A DNA stretch of 64,000 nucleotides from Edaphochlamys debaryana (Eukaryota; Chlorophyta; Chlorophyceae; Chlamydomonadales): assembly GCA_016858145.1 (NCBI GenBank), contig JAEHOE010000202.1:1-64000 (forward strand), read 5' to 3'. Under the pieces are notes generated by a model, which did no database searches, was not told the DNA's origin, and saw nothing but the letters and a program-made list of their open reading frames with translations. Shown here one piece after another: positions 33,380 to 44,150 of the stretch. Position 1 is the stretch's first letter. Every line of letters starts with the position of its first letter. The position numbers and the translations under genes are program-made.

Positions 33380-34329
33380 CGTGGTTTCATGTTCGGAGGT
33401 GGAAGCTTTGGAGGGGGTGATGGGGAAGGGGGCGTGTAAGAGCCGGCTCAAGAGTGGGGCAGCTGGCGAGTTGGCATTGGGTCGGCGCCTGCTGAGTACT
33501 GAGGCGCGATGAAGGTATGCCTCTGGCTTATTCGTGGTAGAGGGGGAGGGGAACAGTGGCTGCAGGAGGGGCAAGCAATGGGCCAAGGCGCCGGGGCTCT
33601 TCTAGCGCTCCGATTGTTGTGTTTAGGCAGGGTGAACGCATGGTCTGGGGCTACGTTATGGTTTGTGCAGGCGGTTGGAACGGGGGGCGGGGTGAAGTTT
33701 CAGCGCTGAGGTGAACACCAGGGGAGGACGCAAGGTCAAGGCAACCAAAGGCTCTCAGCGGCATGTGCCACGGAACAGTTTTGACGCCGGAGTGTTACGT
33801 GCAACGGAGGTGCGTGTCCCTTTCACCAGGTGTTATCCTAGCCCAGGCTGTAAGTGACTTCTCGCTGTGACAGTCTAGCCCCGAGCGGGTACCCAGACAA
33901 GGTCCGGCCAGCCGCTGATGTGGCGGAGAGCAGGTCCGCAGGCTCTCTCGGGCCCCTGGCTCAGGTCCCTCGCCCTTCAGCCATCAGGCCACTGGCGAGG
34001 AGCGTCGGCCCTCATCGGGCTTTTACACTAGCAACGCCGCACGTGTCTCCATTCTTGGCCAATCGCACAAGGGAGTCAAGCTGTCGACATCAGTGCCGAT
34101 GGCCGGCCCCATCCCGCCCCATCTGGCGTCCAGACTGGGCATCCCTCGGCTTCCTGGGCATCCCCGGGCTTCGTCGTCGTCCGGACTACGCTGCACGGCC
34201 CCAGCGAGCATAGAATCCCTCGGCCCACCAGTCGTCAGCGCCCCAGTCGCACATCGGGCCTTACCGGTATCATATGCCGACAACGCCGCCGGCTAGCCTC
34301 TCAGTCAAACCGCCACCGTTGAACACGCC
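33380..34329. other. 3' flank of LPAAT1 and intergenic DNA
   Basis: Contains the putative poly(A) signal at 33435; otherwise no coding region, RNA gene or clear repeat is seen. Confidence 0.6.
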
Positions 34330-35765
34330 CGCCGTCGCCGCTCCCGGCAGCTCACGGTCAGCGCCAAGCTGTCTAGTGGGGAGCCATGACCGCTCCCGTC
34401 TGCCCTCCCATGACCGCTCCCGGCCACCAGCCACACGGGGTGCGCCGCACGCTCCGCCCTCGGCACAAGCGACGTCTCTTCACTGACCCTGCAGCCCAGC
34501 CTATGCCCCGACCCCGAAGCAACTCAACCCCTCCTTGCTCCCCTCCTCCGCTTTCGTCCGCCTCCCGCGGGGTATCGAACAGCCAGACGAACCGCTTCGC
34601 CCTTCCCCACCGTGCCCTCGATGCACTTTTGCGTTCTCACCGCCCACAGATAAACAGTGCTCCCCCATCCGCACAAACATTGCCCTTCCAGCATCAAAAA
34701 AGCAGCAGCTCGCTCGATGAAGCCATGCCGGCAATGAGGCCCACAGGGCAAGAGCCCAGGCCACCGCTGCCTCTGTTGGGACTGGGGCACTACCAGCAAC
34801 CCCGGCAGCCTACGCCCTCGCTCCTTGGTAGCAGGGCACGAGCCCAAGCCCAAGCCTCCACGGTGGCTCCGGCGACAGCTCACGCCCTCTTGGGTGCTTG
34901 CTCGTAGACTGTTCCTGCGCCCACGCTGCACGAGCAAGAAACACGACCAGTCAGCCTCAACGTTGAGGCACCTTTCCTAGGTGGGGTGCGTTTCCAACAG
35001 CAATGCTCACCAGACCAAGAGGAAGAAGATGCCCGATGGGTTGGCATGGTTGTCCCAGATCATCAGGTTAATAACCACAGTGATAACCTGCATGCATGCA
35101 GCCGGAGGGGTTGACGGATAAGCAGCAGGCATGATCCCCAAGGCCGGCCCTGCCCCAGTGTCCCCAAGGCCGGCCCTACCCCAAGTCCCCGTGGCATTGG
35201 TCCTCGTCCCACCTTGCAGAGAATACCGACAATCGTTAAGAGCTTTGCCGACACCGCCTCTCGCAGCAGGTAGGACGCGTGGCTCATGCACACGCCAACG
35301 GCGCAGGAGAGCAGCAGCGGCGCGATCACGCCTCCGGTCCTGCGCGTTGCGGGGCAGACAGACGTAGCACCCCATCACATTCGGACACAACAATGGGCCG
35401 CAGACCACGACCACAAGGCGCCGCAAGGTACGCAAACCCACCAAGAGACGCTCATGAGCGCCTGGTACTCTCCGCACAGCGGAATGGCGACCAGGAGGGG
35501 CAGCAGAGCGATGCCGTTGGTGTAGTACACCTACACGGCAGGTAGGGGGACCAACGGAAAGCGCCACCAAATTGGAAGCAGCCGCTTCACGATGCCGCAC
35601 CGTTACCCGCCGTACATGGTATGTATCACCCCCCACCCCCTACCCCAGCGACCCCTCAAGTTGCGCCCCCCCGTGTGGACTCACCCGGGCCCAGTTGGTC
35701 ATGTGCACAGTGTCGCACCTGCGGGTATCAGCGGGGGTGTCCGGGGGAAACCCGAGTTGGTAGGT
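34330..35765. repeat. Segmental duplication of the transporter 3' region (copy 1)
   Basis: Matches about 39815-41370 in order and orientation, starting near gccgtcgccgctcccgg, through a shared ccacacggggtgcgccgcac block and the last four transporter exons. Small indels separate the copies. A shorter third copy covers about 38855-39080. Confidence 0.85.
35007..35718 (-). pseudogene. 5'-truncated transporter copy (last four exons)
   Basis: Exons at 35685-35718, 35442-35530, 35213-35339 and 35007-35087 have exactly the same lengths (34, 89, 127, 81 bp) as the matching exons of the complete transporter gene. They keep open frames and splice sites (CDTVHMTNWAR, VYYTNGIALLPLLV, a TGGVIAPLLLSCAVG segment, and the VITVVINLMIWDNHANPSG tail). 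The four upstream exons and the start are absent. It cannot make a complete transporter, though it may be transcribed. Confidence 0.8.
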
Positions 35766-36294
35766 GAGACGCAACGGTGCACCCGGTACGACAGGTGCCG
35801 TACCGGTACGTGGAGCCGTCGCAGACCCTCGCACCCTCGACCCCATCTCGCTCTGGAGGTATGTATTTCATCGCAGGGGTTCATCACGGGTGTTTCATCG
35901 GGGCTTTGGGGGGGGGGGGGGGGGCCAACGCCAAGACGCCTGATCGCCTTGCAGACGCTCACGCAGGTGTATTCCAATCTTCTACCTGTACTTAGCAGGG
36001 TGGCACGCCCCTGTGGCTTAACGCCCAATCAAACAAGGCCCGACGCTGCGGCGCAGTGCCGGTTTACTTTCACCGGCTCTTGCTCCGCCCGCGCAACAGT
36101 CTGCTAAACAATGTAGAAATGAGCTCCACGATTAGCGTTAACGTTGCGGGCCAAGTCTGCCAAGAGCGATGCGAAAGGCACGAGCTGCTGGCGTCTTGTG
36201 TGCCCCGCGCCGTGAAGAAAGCAGCGCTGATGTTGAATCGTGACCTCGAGCCAGTCTCTGTCCTGGTCGGCGGTCAGGAGGCTGCCGACTGGCG
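35766..36294. other. Intergenic with an 18-bp poly(G) run
   Basis: A long G run lies at about 35907-35924. No gene is seen. Confidence 0.6.
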
Positions 36295-36735
36295 GTGTTC
36301 AAGTCGCTGCGTGGGCAGCCACGACGTCGTCGTCAACGCGGAAGCCCTTCGATCATGGACATGATGAAGGCGCTCATGGGCCAGGTCTCCTCCCAGCAGC
36401 GGCAGCTCGCGGTGCTGGCCGCGCCCCGACTGCGGAACGTCGTGGCGCAAGTCCTGCTGCACGCCTGCGGGCAGCAAAGCTTCCGGACCTCCTTCATGGG
36501 CCTGACGCCCGTGGCGATGGCCCGGAACGCCGACGCCGTGCTGACACGGTGCACCGCTGGGGTCCACCCGGGCAGCCTGCAGGACCTCGAGGGCGAAGTC
36601 GCCGCCGTGCGGTCCCTCGTGACGCCGGAGCTGCAGCAGCAGTGCCCACAAGAGTGCCACTTCCTGGCGGCGTACGAGCAGCAGCTGAAGGCAGCCTACC
36701 CCGACCGGTTCGGGGGCAAATGTACGAGGGACTGA
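36295..36735 (+). CDS. Hypothetical protein or exon
   Basis: An open frame of 146 codons whose second Met (36355) starts MDMMKALMGQVSSQQRQLAV. The middle is helix-prone and of ordinary composition (LRNVVAQVLLHACGQQSF, then AAVRSLVTPELQQQCP, ending KAAYPDRFGG), unlike the low-complexity shadows nearby. A GTACGA donor at about 36721 could splice it to later exons, perhaps to the Gly/Ala/Pro-rich frame ending at 37587. No family is recognised and the full gene model is not resolved. Confidence 0.4.
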   Translation: MFKSLRGQPRRRRQRGSPSIMDMMKALMGQVSSQQRQLAVLAAPRLRNVVAQVLLHACGQQSFRTSFMGLTPVAMARNADAVLTRCTAGVHPGSLQDLEGEVAAVRSLVTPELQQQCPQECHFLAAYEQQLKAAYPDRFGGKCTRD

Positions 36736-37164
36736 AGGACGAGGGCTTTCAGGCTACTGGGGTGCCGGGGTCGTTGCTCGCTGGGTTCTGACGATAGGTA
36801 AGTGCGGCGCCATTCTGAAGTGGACCCTTGCTTTTGGGCTGTGTTGCAGGAGGCGGGAGCTGAGGCGGCCTGGCGGGGAGCTGCTCCCAGGCCTGGATGA
36901 GCGCCTGCTGCGCCATCAGCTCGCTGGTGGCCGCCGCAACGCTACAGCGGCAGGCTGGGGCAGGGTGGTCCCCAGGCGCGACCGGCGCCAGGGGCAGGCC
37001 AGCAGGCCGAGGCTCCCGACGGCGCCGGCGGAGCTGCCGCAGCCGCGCCTGCTGCGGCCCCGCTCCCCTGCTGGTGCCATAGCGCCGGGACAGGGGGTGC
37101 GTACTGCCGGCGCTTGCCCGGGCCCGGCTGCGGCCACGGCAGCTCCGCCCGCCGCTCCAGGTGG

Positions 37165-37395
37165 CCCGGATCCGGGCGCCAACCTGGCCGGATCCGGGCG
37201 CCAACCTGGCCGGATCCGGGCGCCAACCTGGCCGTGGAGCTGCGGGCGGTGCGGGCGTAGGTTGCGGCTTCCCAAGCACAGGTGGCCGCTCAGGCAGTGG
37301 AGGCTCAACAGGGCGCGTGCGGTGGGTGGGCCCCGCCGGCCCCGGCTGCCTCGCGAGTCCCGGACCGGACCGGACCGGACCGGACCGGACCGGGG
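37165..37395. repeat. 22-bp x3 and (ACCGG)n repeats
   Basis: About 37168-37232 holds three copies of ccggatccgggcgccaacct; 37362-37392 is a pentanucleotide accgg run. Both sit in a GC-rich low-complexity stretch that may be coding on either strand (frame 37282-37587 is the most protein-like). Confidence 0.8.
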
Positions 37396-37599
37396 GCGCT
37401 GCTCCCCTACCAGGCGGTGGGCGCGGGGCAGGGCACGGGGCCGGGGCAGCTGGCGGGGGCCAAGCCCACCTTCTGCCTGACCGCTGCCGCCGCCGTTACG
37501 GTGGCCAGCTTCAAGTACGGCCGCGGCGGCGGCCCGGGGCGAGGTGCAGGTGCAGGCCTCTCCCTAGTCCATGGACGTCACAGCTGAAGCCGGCTGGAG

Positions 37600-38200
37600 G
37601 CCGCCGCCGCCTGCCCCTGTGCTGCGGTACCTGCGCCTGCAGGTCCATGGCAGCAGGGGTGGGTTGGCGGCGAACATTCGACGTTGAGGCAAAGTGAGGG
37701 GCCGAGGACCGCACCGTCTCTGGCCAGGGCTACCCTTGGCCGTCTCTGTCAGAAGTGGAGGGCGGCTGTGGTGCTGCTACACTCATTATGTCCGGTTAGC
37801 CAGGCATGCATGGCCTGCTAGGGGCCAGTGGAGGTGGCCCAGGTCCCGAACCAGGGTGCAGAGGAGTTCGAGGCAGGGAAGTCTAGGTTAGCAGAGAGCG
37901 TGGCATCCTGGCATCCTAGTTGAATGGAATGGAGACTGGGTCCGTGGGGCATGGGCGTCGGAAAGTGTCAGTTTAAACAGTCATGCCGGGTGGGGGCGGG
38001 ACACGTGGCGTGCCCTGAAAGCTTACGAGGGGCATGCCGGTAGCTACGAGTTAGTGGACTGGGCGGCCAGAGAGCAATGTCGCCCCCGCTGCTGTTGTTG
38101 CGTTGCGGTTGCAATGAAGGGTCCAGTCCAGAGCAGCTGCTTGAGTTGGCAGTGGCCATGTGTGGCGCCGAAAAGGCGCCCCGCGTCTGCAGGGTGGTGG
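37600..38200. other. Intergenic, nothing recognised
   Basis: No coding, RNA or repeat signal seen apart from short low-complexity runs. Confidence 0.55.
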
Positions 38201-38202
38201 GG

Positions 38203-38408
38203 TGGGAGCAGGCTTGGGGAATGGGAGCAGGCTTGGGGAATGGGAGCACGCTTGGGGAATGGGAGCAGGCTTGGGGAATGGGAGCAGGCTTGGGGAATGG
38301 GAGCAGGCTTGGGGAATGGGAGCAGGCTTGGGGAATGGGAGCAGGCTTGGGGAATGGGAGCAGGCTTGGGGTATGGGAGCAGGCTTGGGGAATGGGAGCA
38401 GGCTCGGG
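38203..38408. repeat. 19-bp minisatellite (about 11 copies)
   Basis: The unit gggagcaggcttggggaat repeats with occasional single-base variants (acgcttgg, gggtatg). It makes overlapping long ORFs on both strands that are artefacts of a period not divisible by three. Confidence 0.95.
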
Positions 38409-38854
38409 CCGGCGCTGCGTGGGTTGGAGGTCAGGCCTGCCGCATGCCCACTCCCATGTTTGGAGGAGCGGGTCTCGGTGGCACGTGTGCCTGGCCAGAG
38501 TCGGCTCAGACTGTAATCCCGTGGTGTACCTCCCTTGGAACGAAGACTTGCTGGCCGCACGGAAATGGCGGGGCGTGCGCTTGGGCGGCCCATGTCTTGC
38601 ACCAGGCCGAGCAAGATTCAGAGGCAGGGCCAGGGCGCATGGTGGGCGGCCGCAAAGGGGAGGGCCTACAGGCGGTTGCAGGGCCCCAGCAGTCCCGCAG
38701 CAAGCTCGCCTGCGCGTCCCCAGCCAACACCCGCAACACCCATGTCGCACCGCCCAGGGTAACAATCACATCATCACATCAGATCACATCTCCACACTTG
38801 GTCGCGCGCGTGCTCATGTGCTCACCCGTAGGCAGCGCTGCCCTGCCTCCGCGG

Positions 38855-39080
38855 TGGCTTAGGGCGCCAGCTACCCCGGCAGCCTACGCCCTCTTGGGAG
38901 CTTGCTCGTAGACTGTCCCTGCGCCCACGCTGCGTACGGGAAAAACAACCAGTCAGCCTCCATTTAGCAGCACTAGAAGCACGCAGCTCATGGGTGCTGT
39001 TCAACATACAGCGGGATGCTCACCAGACCAAGAGGAAGAAGATGCCCGATGGGTTGGCGTGTTGGTCCCAGATTAACAAG
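38855..39080. repeat. Partial third copy of the transporter 3' end
   Basis: Starts with the cagcctacgccctcttggg...gcttgctcgtagactg block found at about 34870 and 40355, and ends with the last-exon copy at 39018-39076 (minus): LLIWDQHANPSGIFFLLVW then TGA. The exon's acceptor side is lost. It is a non-functional fragment. Confidence 0.8.
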
Positions 39081-40495
39081 TCTCTCGTCAAGCCTGGCTC
39101 GAGTCTCCATCCACTCCAGTCTGGTGCTCCGCCCCGCCCTCTCCATGGGTGCAGGGCAAGCAAGTGCGCGAGGGCGCGGCCTGTGACTGCTGAGAGACCA
39201 GTCGCCTGCTGCCCGGGGCATGGCAGCAATTGAGCAAGCAGAGGGAAGCAAATAGCCGAGTAAGACTGCGTGTTACTGTCTGGATCTTGGGCCGGCATAG
39301 GCGACATGGGCAGCCGTCGGTTCTCCGGCGGCTCAAGGTGCCCCGACCCGTCCGAACCACACGTACGCCGAACCACACGTCAGAATCACACGAACGCCGG
39401 AGCAGAGCGAAAGCGGCGTCAGGAACGTTGCTCGAAGGCGCATGTCAGCGGGGCGAAGCAGGCAGCACAGCCACTGGCACACCCCACTGCCTGCACTCGC
39501 TTGCCCTGCACCCGTGTGCTTAGCCCTAGCCGCCTAGCCGTACACGCCGCGCACGGTCTCCTCCCACACGCGCTGTCCACACGCCGGGGCTAGTCTCTGG
39601 CATAGCAACCCTGCTGCGCAGTGCAAATCAGAGTCGAGCAATCAGAAGCAGCAAGTGCCAAGCGGGAAGGTGGTGGCGAGCCGGCAGTCAGGAGCAGTGA
39701 CCCGCTGACTCCCAGGGCACCCCTGCTCCCTCCTACCGCGACCCTAGTTCATGCCGGTCGACAGCTCCGCCGAAACTCCGTCTGATGCTGCCATTGCTCA
39801 GTCCGCACATGCTTGCCGTCGCCGCTTGCTTACGGTCAGTGCCAAGCTGCCGCCTACTGGGAAGCCGTGACCGGCTCCGTTCTCCTGTCTTCTCAGCCAC
39901 ACGGGGTGCGCCGCACGCTCCTCCCTTGGCACAAGCGACGTCTCTTCACTGATCCTGCGGCCCAGCCTCTTGCCCCGACCCCGAAGCAACGCACCCCTTC
40001 CTTGCTCCCCTCCTCTGCTTTCTTCCGCCTCCCGCGGGGTGTCGAAGAGCCAGGCGAACGTTTCCACCTTCCCCATCGTGCCCTCGACGCACTTTTGCGT
40101 TCACCCCGCCCACAAACAGTTCTCCCCCACCCGCACAAACAGTTCTCCCCCACCCGCACAAACATTGCCCTTCCAGCATCAAAAAAGCAACAGCTCGATA
40201 GGTGAAGCCATGCCGGCAATGAGACCCACAGGGCAAGTGCCCAGGCCACCGCTGCCTCTGTTGGGACTGGGGCACAACCCGCAACCCCGGCAGCCTGCGC
40301 CCTCCTTGGTAGCAGGGCACGAGCCCAAGCCCAAGCCTCCACGGTGGCTCCGGCGACAGCCTACGCCCTCTTGGGTGCTTGCTCGTAGACTGTTCCTGCG
40401 CCCACGCTGCACGAGCAAGAAACACGACCAGTCAGCCTCCGTCAACGTTTAGGTGCGGTGCTTTCCTAGGTGGGGTGCGTTTCCAACAGCAATGC
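39081..40495. other. Intergenic; includes duplicated transporter 3' flank (copy 2)
   Basis: From about 39815 the sequence parallels 34330 onward and should hold the transporter 3' UTR. The part at 39081-39814 shows no gene; 39130-39235 resembles, inverted, 21040-21130. Confidence 0.6.
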
Positions 40496-42992
40496 TCACC
40501 AGACCAAGAGGAAGAAGATGCCCGATGGGTTGGCATGGTTGTCCCAGATCATCAGGTTAATAACCACAGTGATAACCTACGTGCAACCAGAGGGGTTGAC
40601 GGATAAGCAGCAGGCATGATCCCCAAGGCCGGCCCTGCCCCAGTGTCCCCAAGGCCGGCCCTACCCCAAGTCCCCGTGGCATTGGTCCTCGTCCCACCTT
40701 GCAGAGAATACCGACAATCGTGAAGAGCGTTGCCGACACCGCCTCTCGCAGCAGGTACGATGCGTGGCTCATGCACACGCCAACGGCGCAGGAGAGCAGC
40801 AGCGGCGCAATCACGGCCCCACTCCTGCACGTCGCAGGGCAGACCAAGGGGTTACAGTACTGCCCGCACATGTACCGCATGTGTACCGTACGGCTGTCGG
40901 GCCTGGTCGGACGCACGTCACCTCAGGGCAGATCGACACAGCGGGTTATCCGTATGTGTACAGCATGCCATTTGGGCAGAAGGACGGGACGCCAGGCCAA
41001 GACCACGAGGCGCCCCAAGGCACGCAGACCCACCAAGTCACGCTCATTAGCGCCTGGTACTCTCCGCACAGCGGGATTGCGACCAGCAGCGGCAGAAGAG
41101 CAATGCCATTCGTGTAGTACACCTGGCAGGTAGCAGGATGAGAAGCGCCGCCGCGTTAGGAGCAGCGGTTGTGCGGGTTGGTCAACACCTGTAACATCTC
41201 TCTCTCTCTCTCTGTACAGGGTATGTATCACCCCCGACCTCCGACCCCAGCGCCCCCCTAGCTTCACGCTGCCCCGTGTTTGACTCACCCGGGCCCAGTT
41301 GGTCATGTGCACGGTGTCGCACCTGCGGGTATCAGCGGGGATGTCCGGGGGAAGCCCAAGTTGGCACAACCTAGGTACAACCCAGGTCCGACAGGTGCCA
41401 TACTGCACATGGAGCCGTAGCAGACCGTCACCGTACCCGCACGCACCCTCAACCCCGACCCCTGCCCCACATGTGCTTGGCGTAGACTGCGTGGGGGTCA
41501 GCGTCCCGACAGATGCCGTACCGCACATGGAGCCGTGTCAGACCCCCACCCGCACGCACCCTCAACCCTGCCCCCCGCCCCCTGCCTCACATGTGCTTGG
41601 CGTACACCGCGTCGAATGTGAAGAAGGCGTACCTGACGATGAGCAACAGCCGCAGGCGGGGTTAGGGCGCACGCATTGCTTCGTGACGGCTGGGCCCCTG
41701 GACCCCAGCACCCCAACGGCCCCCCTGGGGACTGCCGTTGAAACGAGGTCGCTGCGCTCACTCTGAACGCCGCCCATCACAGCAACAGTCCGTACTAGGC
41801 CCGGTGACGCACACCCACGACAGTAGCAGCGAGAAACACGCGTCGACATGGAAGTGGCTGGCTGGACCCCAAGTCCCCAACACCCTAGGGCCCCCATGCA
41901 TAGATGAGAGGCCAAGGCCTAGCTAAGGGGCTAGCGTCGAAACGAGGTTGCTGCGCTGCACTTGAGCGCTACCCACCACAGCAGCAACCAGTAGTACGCC
42001 TCCGCACGCAGCCACCCGACCACCCGCTCGGCCCGGCAACAGCAGGACCCCCCACCCAGCCCCCCCTTTCACCCCCGGCCCCCTAACCCGGTCCCTCCCC
42101 CACCCACCACAGCAGCAGCCAGTAGTATGCCTCGACGTGGAAGTCCCCGTCCACCATGACGTAACCCACAGCGCCCGCCAGCAGCACCACCAGGCTCAGC
42201 CACGAGCGCAGGGACGGCAGCGCCCGGCCCAGGAAGAAGTAGTCGCACAGCGACAGAACCTGAGGTGCGTTAGTCGAACGGCGAGCACGGATGGGATGAA
42301 GCATGGTAAGCGGGTGCCGGGTGTGGGGATGGGGCGGTCTGGGGGGGGGCAGCTGACCCTGCGCTGTTGGTAGGGGGGACACTGGGGGGAGGGGGGGCCC
42401 GGGCATGCGCACAGGAACGCCATGGCTGGGGCCGCTCACCAGAGGGGTGGAGGACCTGAAGGTGATGAACGTCTCCACGTTTGCGTGCTGCAGCACTTTG
42501 ATGTTGGCGAAGATGGTGCCCAGAAAGCTTGGGGAGGGGGAGCGGAGCGCGAGTCAGTCTGCAGTGCGTGGGGCGGGCTCGCGTGCCACCTGCCCGTCGG
42601 CGGGGACCCCCCTAACCCCCACCCCCCACGTACCCGATAACAACCCATGCGAATTTCTTGAGTTTGTCCAGCTCCACCGCCTCAGCGGACAGAAGGCCCG
42701 CATGATTGCCGAACGCCACGAAAAAAGTCGCGGTGATGAGTTGCGCCGTGAGGACCGTTGTGGGCAGGGGCAGGTTGTGAATCGCGACCTTGTTGATCAC
42801 CAGCATCGTGCTGGAGCATAGCGCATAGTAGACGATAGCGATTGTGGCGCGGCTGGCGTTCTTAAACAGGGACGAATTTGCCCCGGCCTTGGCGTCAGCC
42901 TTCAAGGGCGCCTCCACGTCCAGCTGTTTTCGGAGAAGCGGCTGGGCTTCTCCATCTTCGCGGTCCTGTCCGGACCCCTCTGCCTTGGGCAT
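40496..42992 (-). CDS. Nucleotide-sugar transporter, GDP-fucose/GDP-mannose type
   Basis: Eight exons: 42634-42992, 42440-42527, 42108-42259, 41591-41632, 41289-41322, 41034-41122, 40698-40824, 40496-40576; phases agree, 323 residues. A charged cytosolic N-terminus (MPKAEGSGQDRED) precedes about ten hydrophobic segments, beginning IVYYALCSSTMLVINKVAI. Diagnostic stretches are FITFRSSTPLVLSLCDYFFL, VVLLAGAVGYVMVD, a YAKHM segment, LLLSCAVGVCMSHASYLLRE and VINLMIWDNHANPSG, as in the GONST/GFT branch of the drug/metabolite transporter superfamily. It probably exchanges a GDP-sugar for GMP across the Golgi membrane; substrate cannot be set from sequence. Introns contain decayed copies of its own exon pieces. 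Two truncated copies of the 3' end lie upstream in the window. Confidence 0.85.
41196..41218. repeat. (TC)n microsatellite in a transporter intron
   Basis: An uninterrupted tctctctctctctctctc run within intron 5 of the transporter gene. Confidence 0.9.
41387..42010. repeat. Tandem duplications carrying exon fragments in transporter introns
   Basis: A unit of about 117 bp at 41387-41505 and 41507-41625 carries the 42-bp exon; the left copy keeps YAKHM and a donor-like GTGGGG but lost the acceptor side. A second ~200-bp duplication (about 41731-41790 and 41932-42010) carries degraded copies of the 3' end of the 152-bp exon, with a cccaccacagcagca core. Confidence 0.75.
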
Positions 42993-44150
42993 CCTCGGTT
43001 GAACCTAGCTACAGCTGCGTCTATCCCGGTGTTCACGGAAGTACCCCTGCAGACCCCTGTAGGAATGCCCTATTAAACTTTAGCGCTTAGCAACACGGCC
43101 GTAGACTGTTGATTGAGCCGGCGCGCAGGACTGCACTACTCGGCCCCGCACGGCGCCCTGTCAAGGCACGATGCACCGTGTATGGATAAAGCCCACGGGA
43201 TATTGCTCTTGTTGCTTCGCCTCAAGCGCCTGAGCCCTCGGCGCCGTCCGCCCCCTGCCAGACCGCCCCAACAGGCGCCTGCCGCCCGTCCGCCTGTTTC
43301 TCCCAACCGGCGGCCGTGCGGGGGGCCCCGCCGGCCCCACGCGTCGATCTCCCCCACCCCCCAAGTCCAATACCCACGTCCTACACCCGCCTCTGACCAC
43401 GCTAATGTTCGGCGCTACACGGCTGTCCGTCGGCGTGTCTCCATGCCAGTACTCGCCCTCAAAGCCGGTATTGCACCGCCGGGAGCCCACTCGCCCCGCT
43501 CCCTCACGGCACCGCCATGGCTACGACCAGATTACTTGCACACGTCTCCGTAACTGCGCCTGTAGCTAGGCCCTGCCTCTGCAGTAAGAGCATGGCACCA
43601 GGTCACAGCTTCACCTTGACTGCAAGGCTCTCTGCGCTCTTGCACCGCATGACTACCGTAATCCCCAGCGCTACGGCGCCCAGTAAAAGGCGCCCATCCG
43701 GCGCTCCTGCCCAGTACTGCTCGCCTCTATCTAAGTGACTGTTCCTTCCCTCACCGCATGACCGGCCCACCAGAGACGATTGCAACCAGTCCTCACTCCA
43801 CGTCTTAGCTAGTAACGACCCCCTTGCAGTGTTGACTTGAGGGCTCCTGGGTCCGGCCATCCGCAGCGCCCTCTTGCAGGCGCAGGCCGCCCGAGCGTCA
43901 ATGCCTCCAGACTGTCAGCCTCCTCGGCCGCTTGGCAGCTCGCCAGCTCCGGCTCACGCAGATAAGCGTCGGTGGGTTAACCAGTGCAGGTAAGCCCCAG
44001 ACTCCCGGGCCAGCTCCTGCACCTCTCAACGCCTGGCCGGCAGGCTGCCACGGCGCCCCGACCCAGATCCGAATCCAAACCAGCCATGCCGAAACCCCGC
44101 TCCTCTGCAGCTCCCCGCTCCAGTACAAAGCGCCATACGCTGAAACCCAT
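42993..44150. other. Transporter 5' flank and intergenic DNA
   Basis: Promoter and 5' UTR of the transporter lie just right of 42992. No gene or strong repeat is recognised in the rest. Confidence 0.6.

Noticed and set aside
38051..38911. Several overlapping ORFs over the 19-bp minisatellite
   Set aside because: The same repeat is read in several frames on both strands; no conserved sequence or splice structure.
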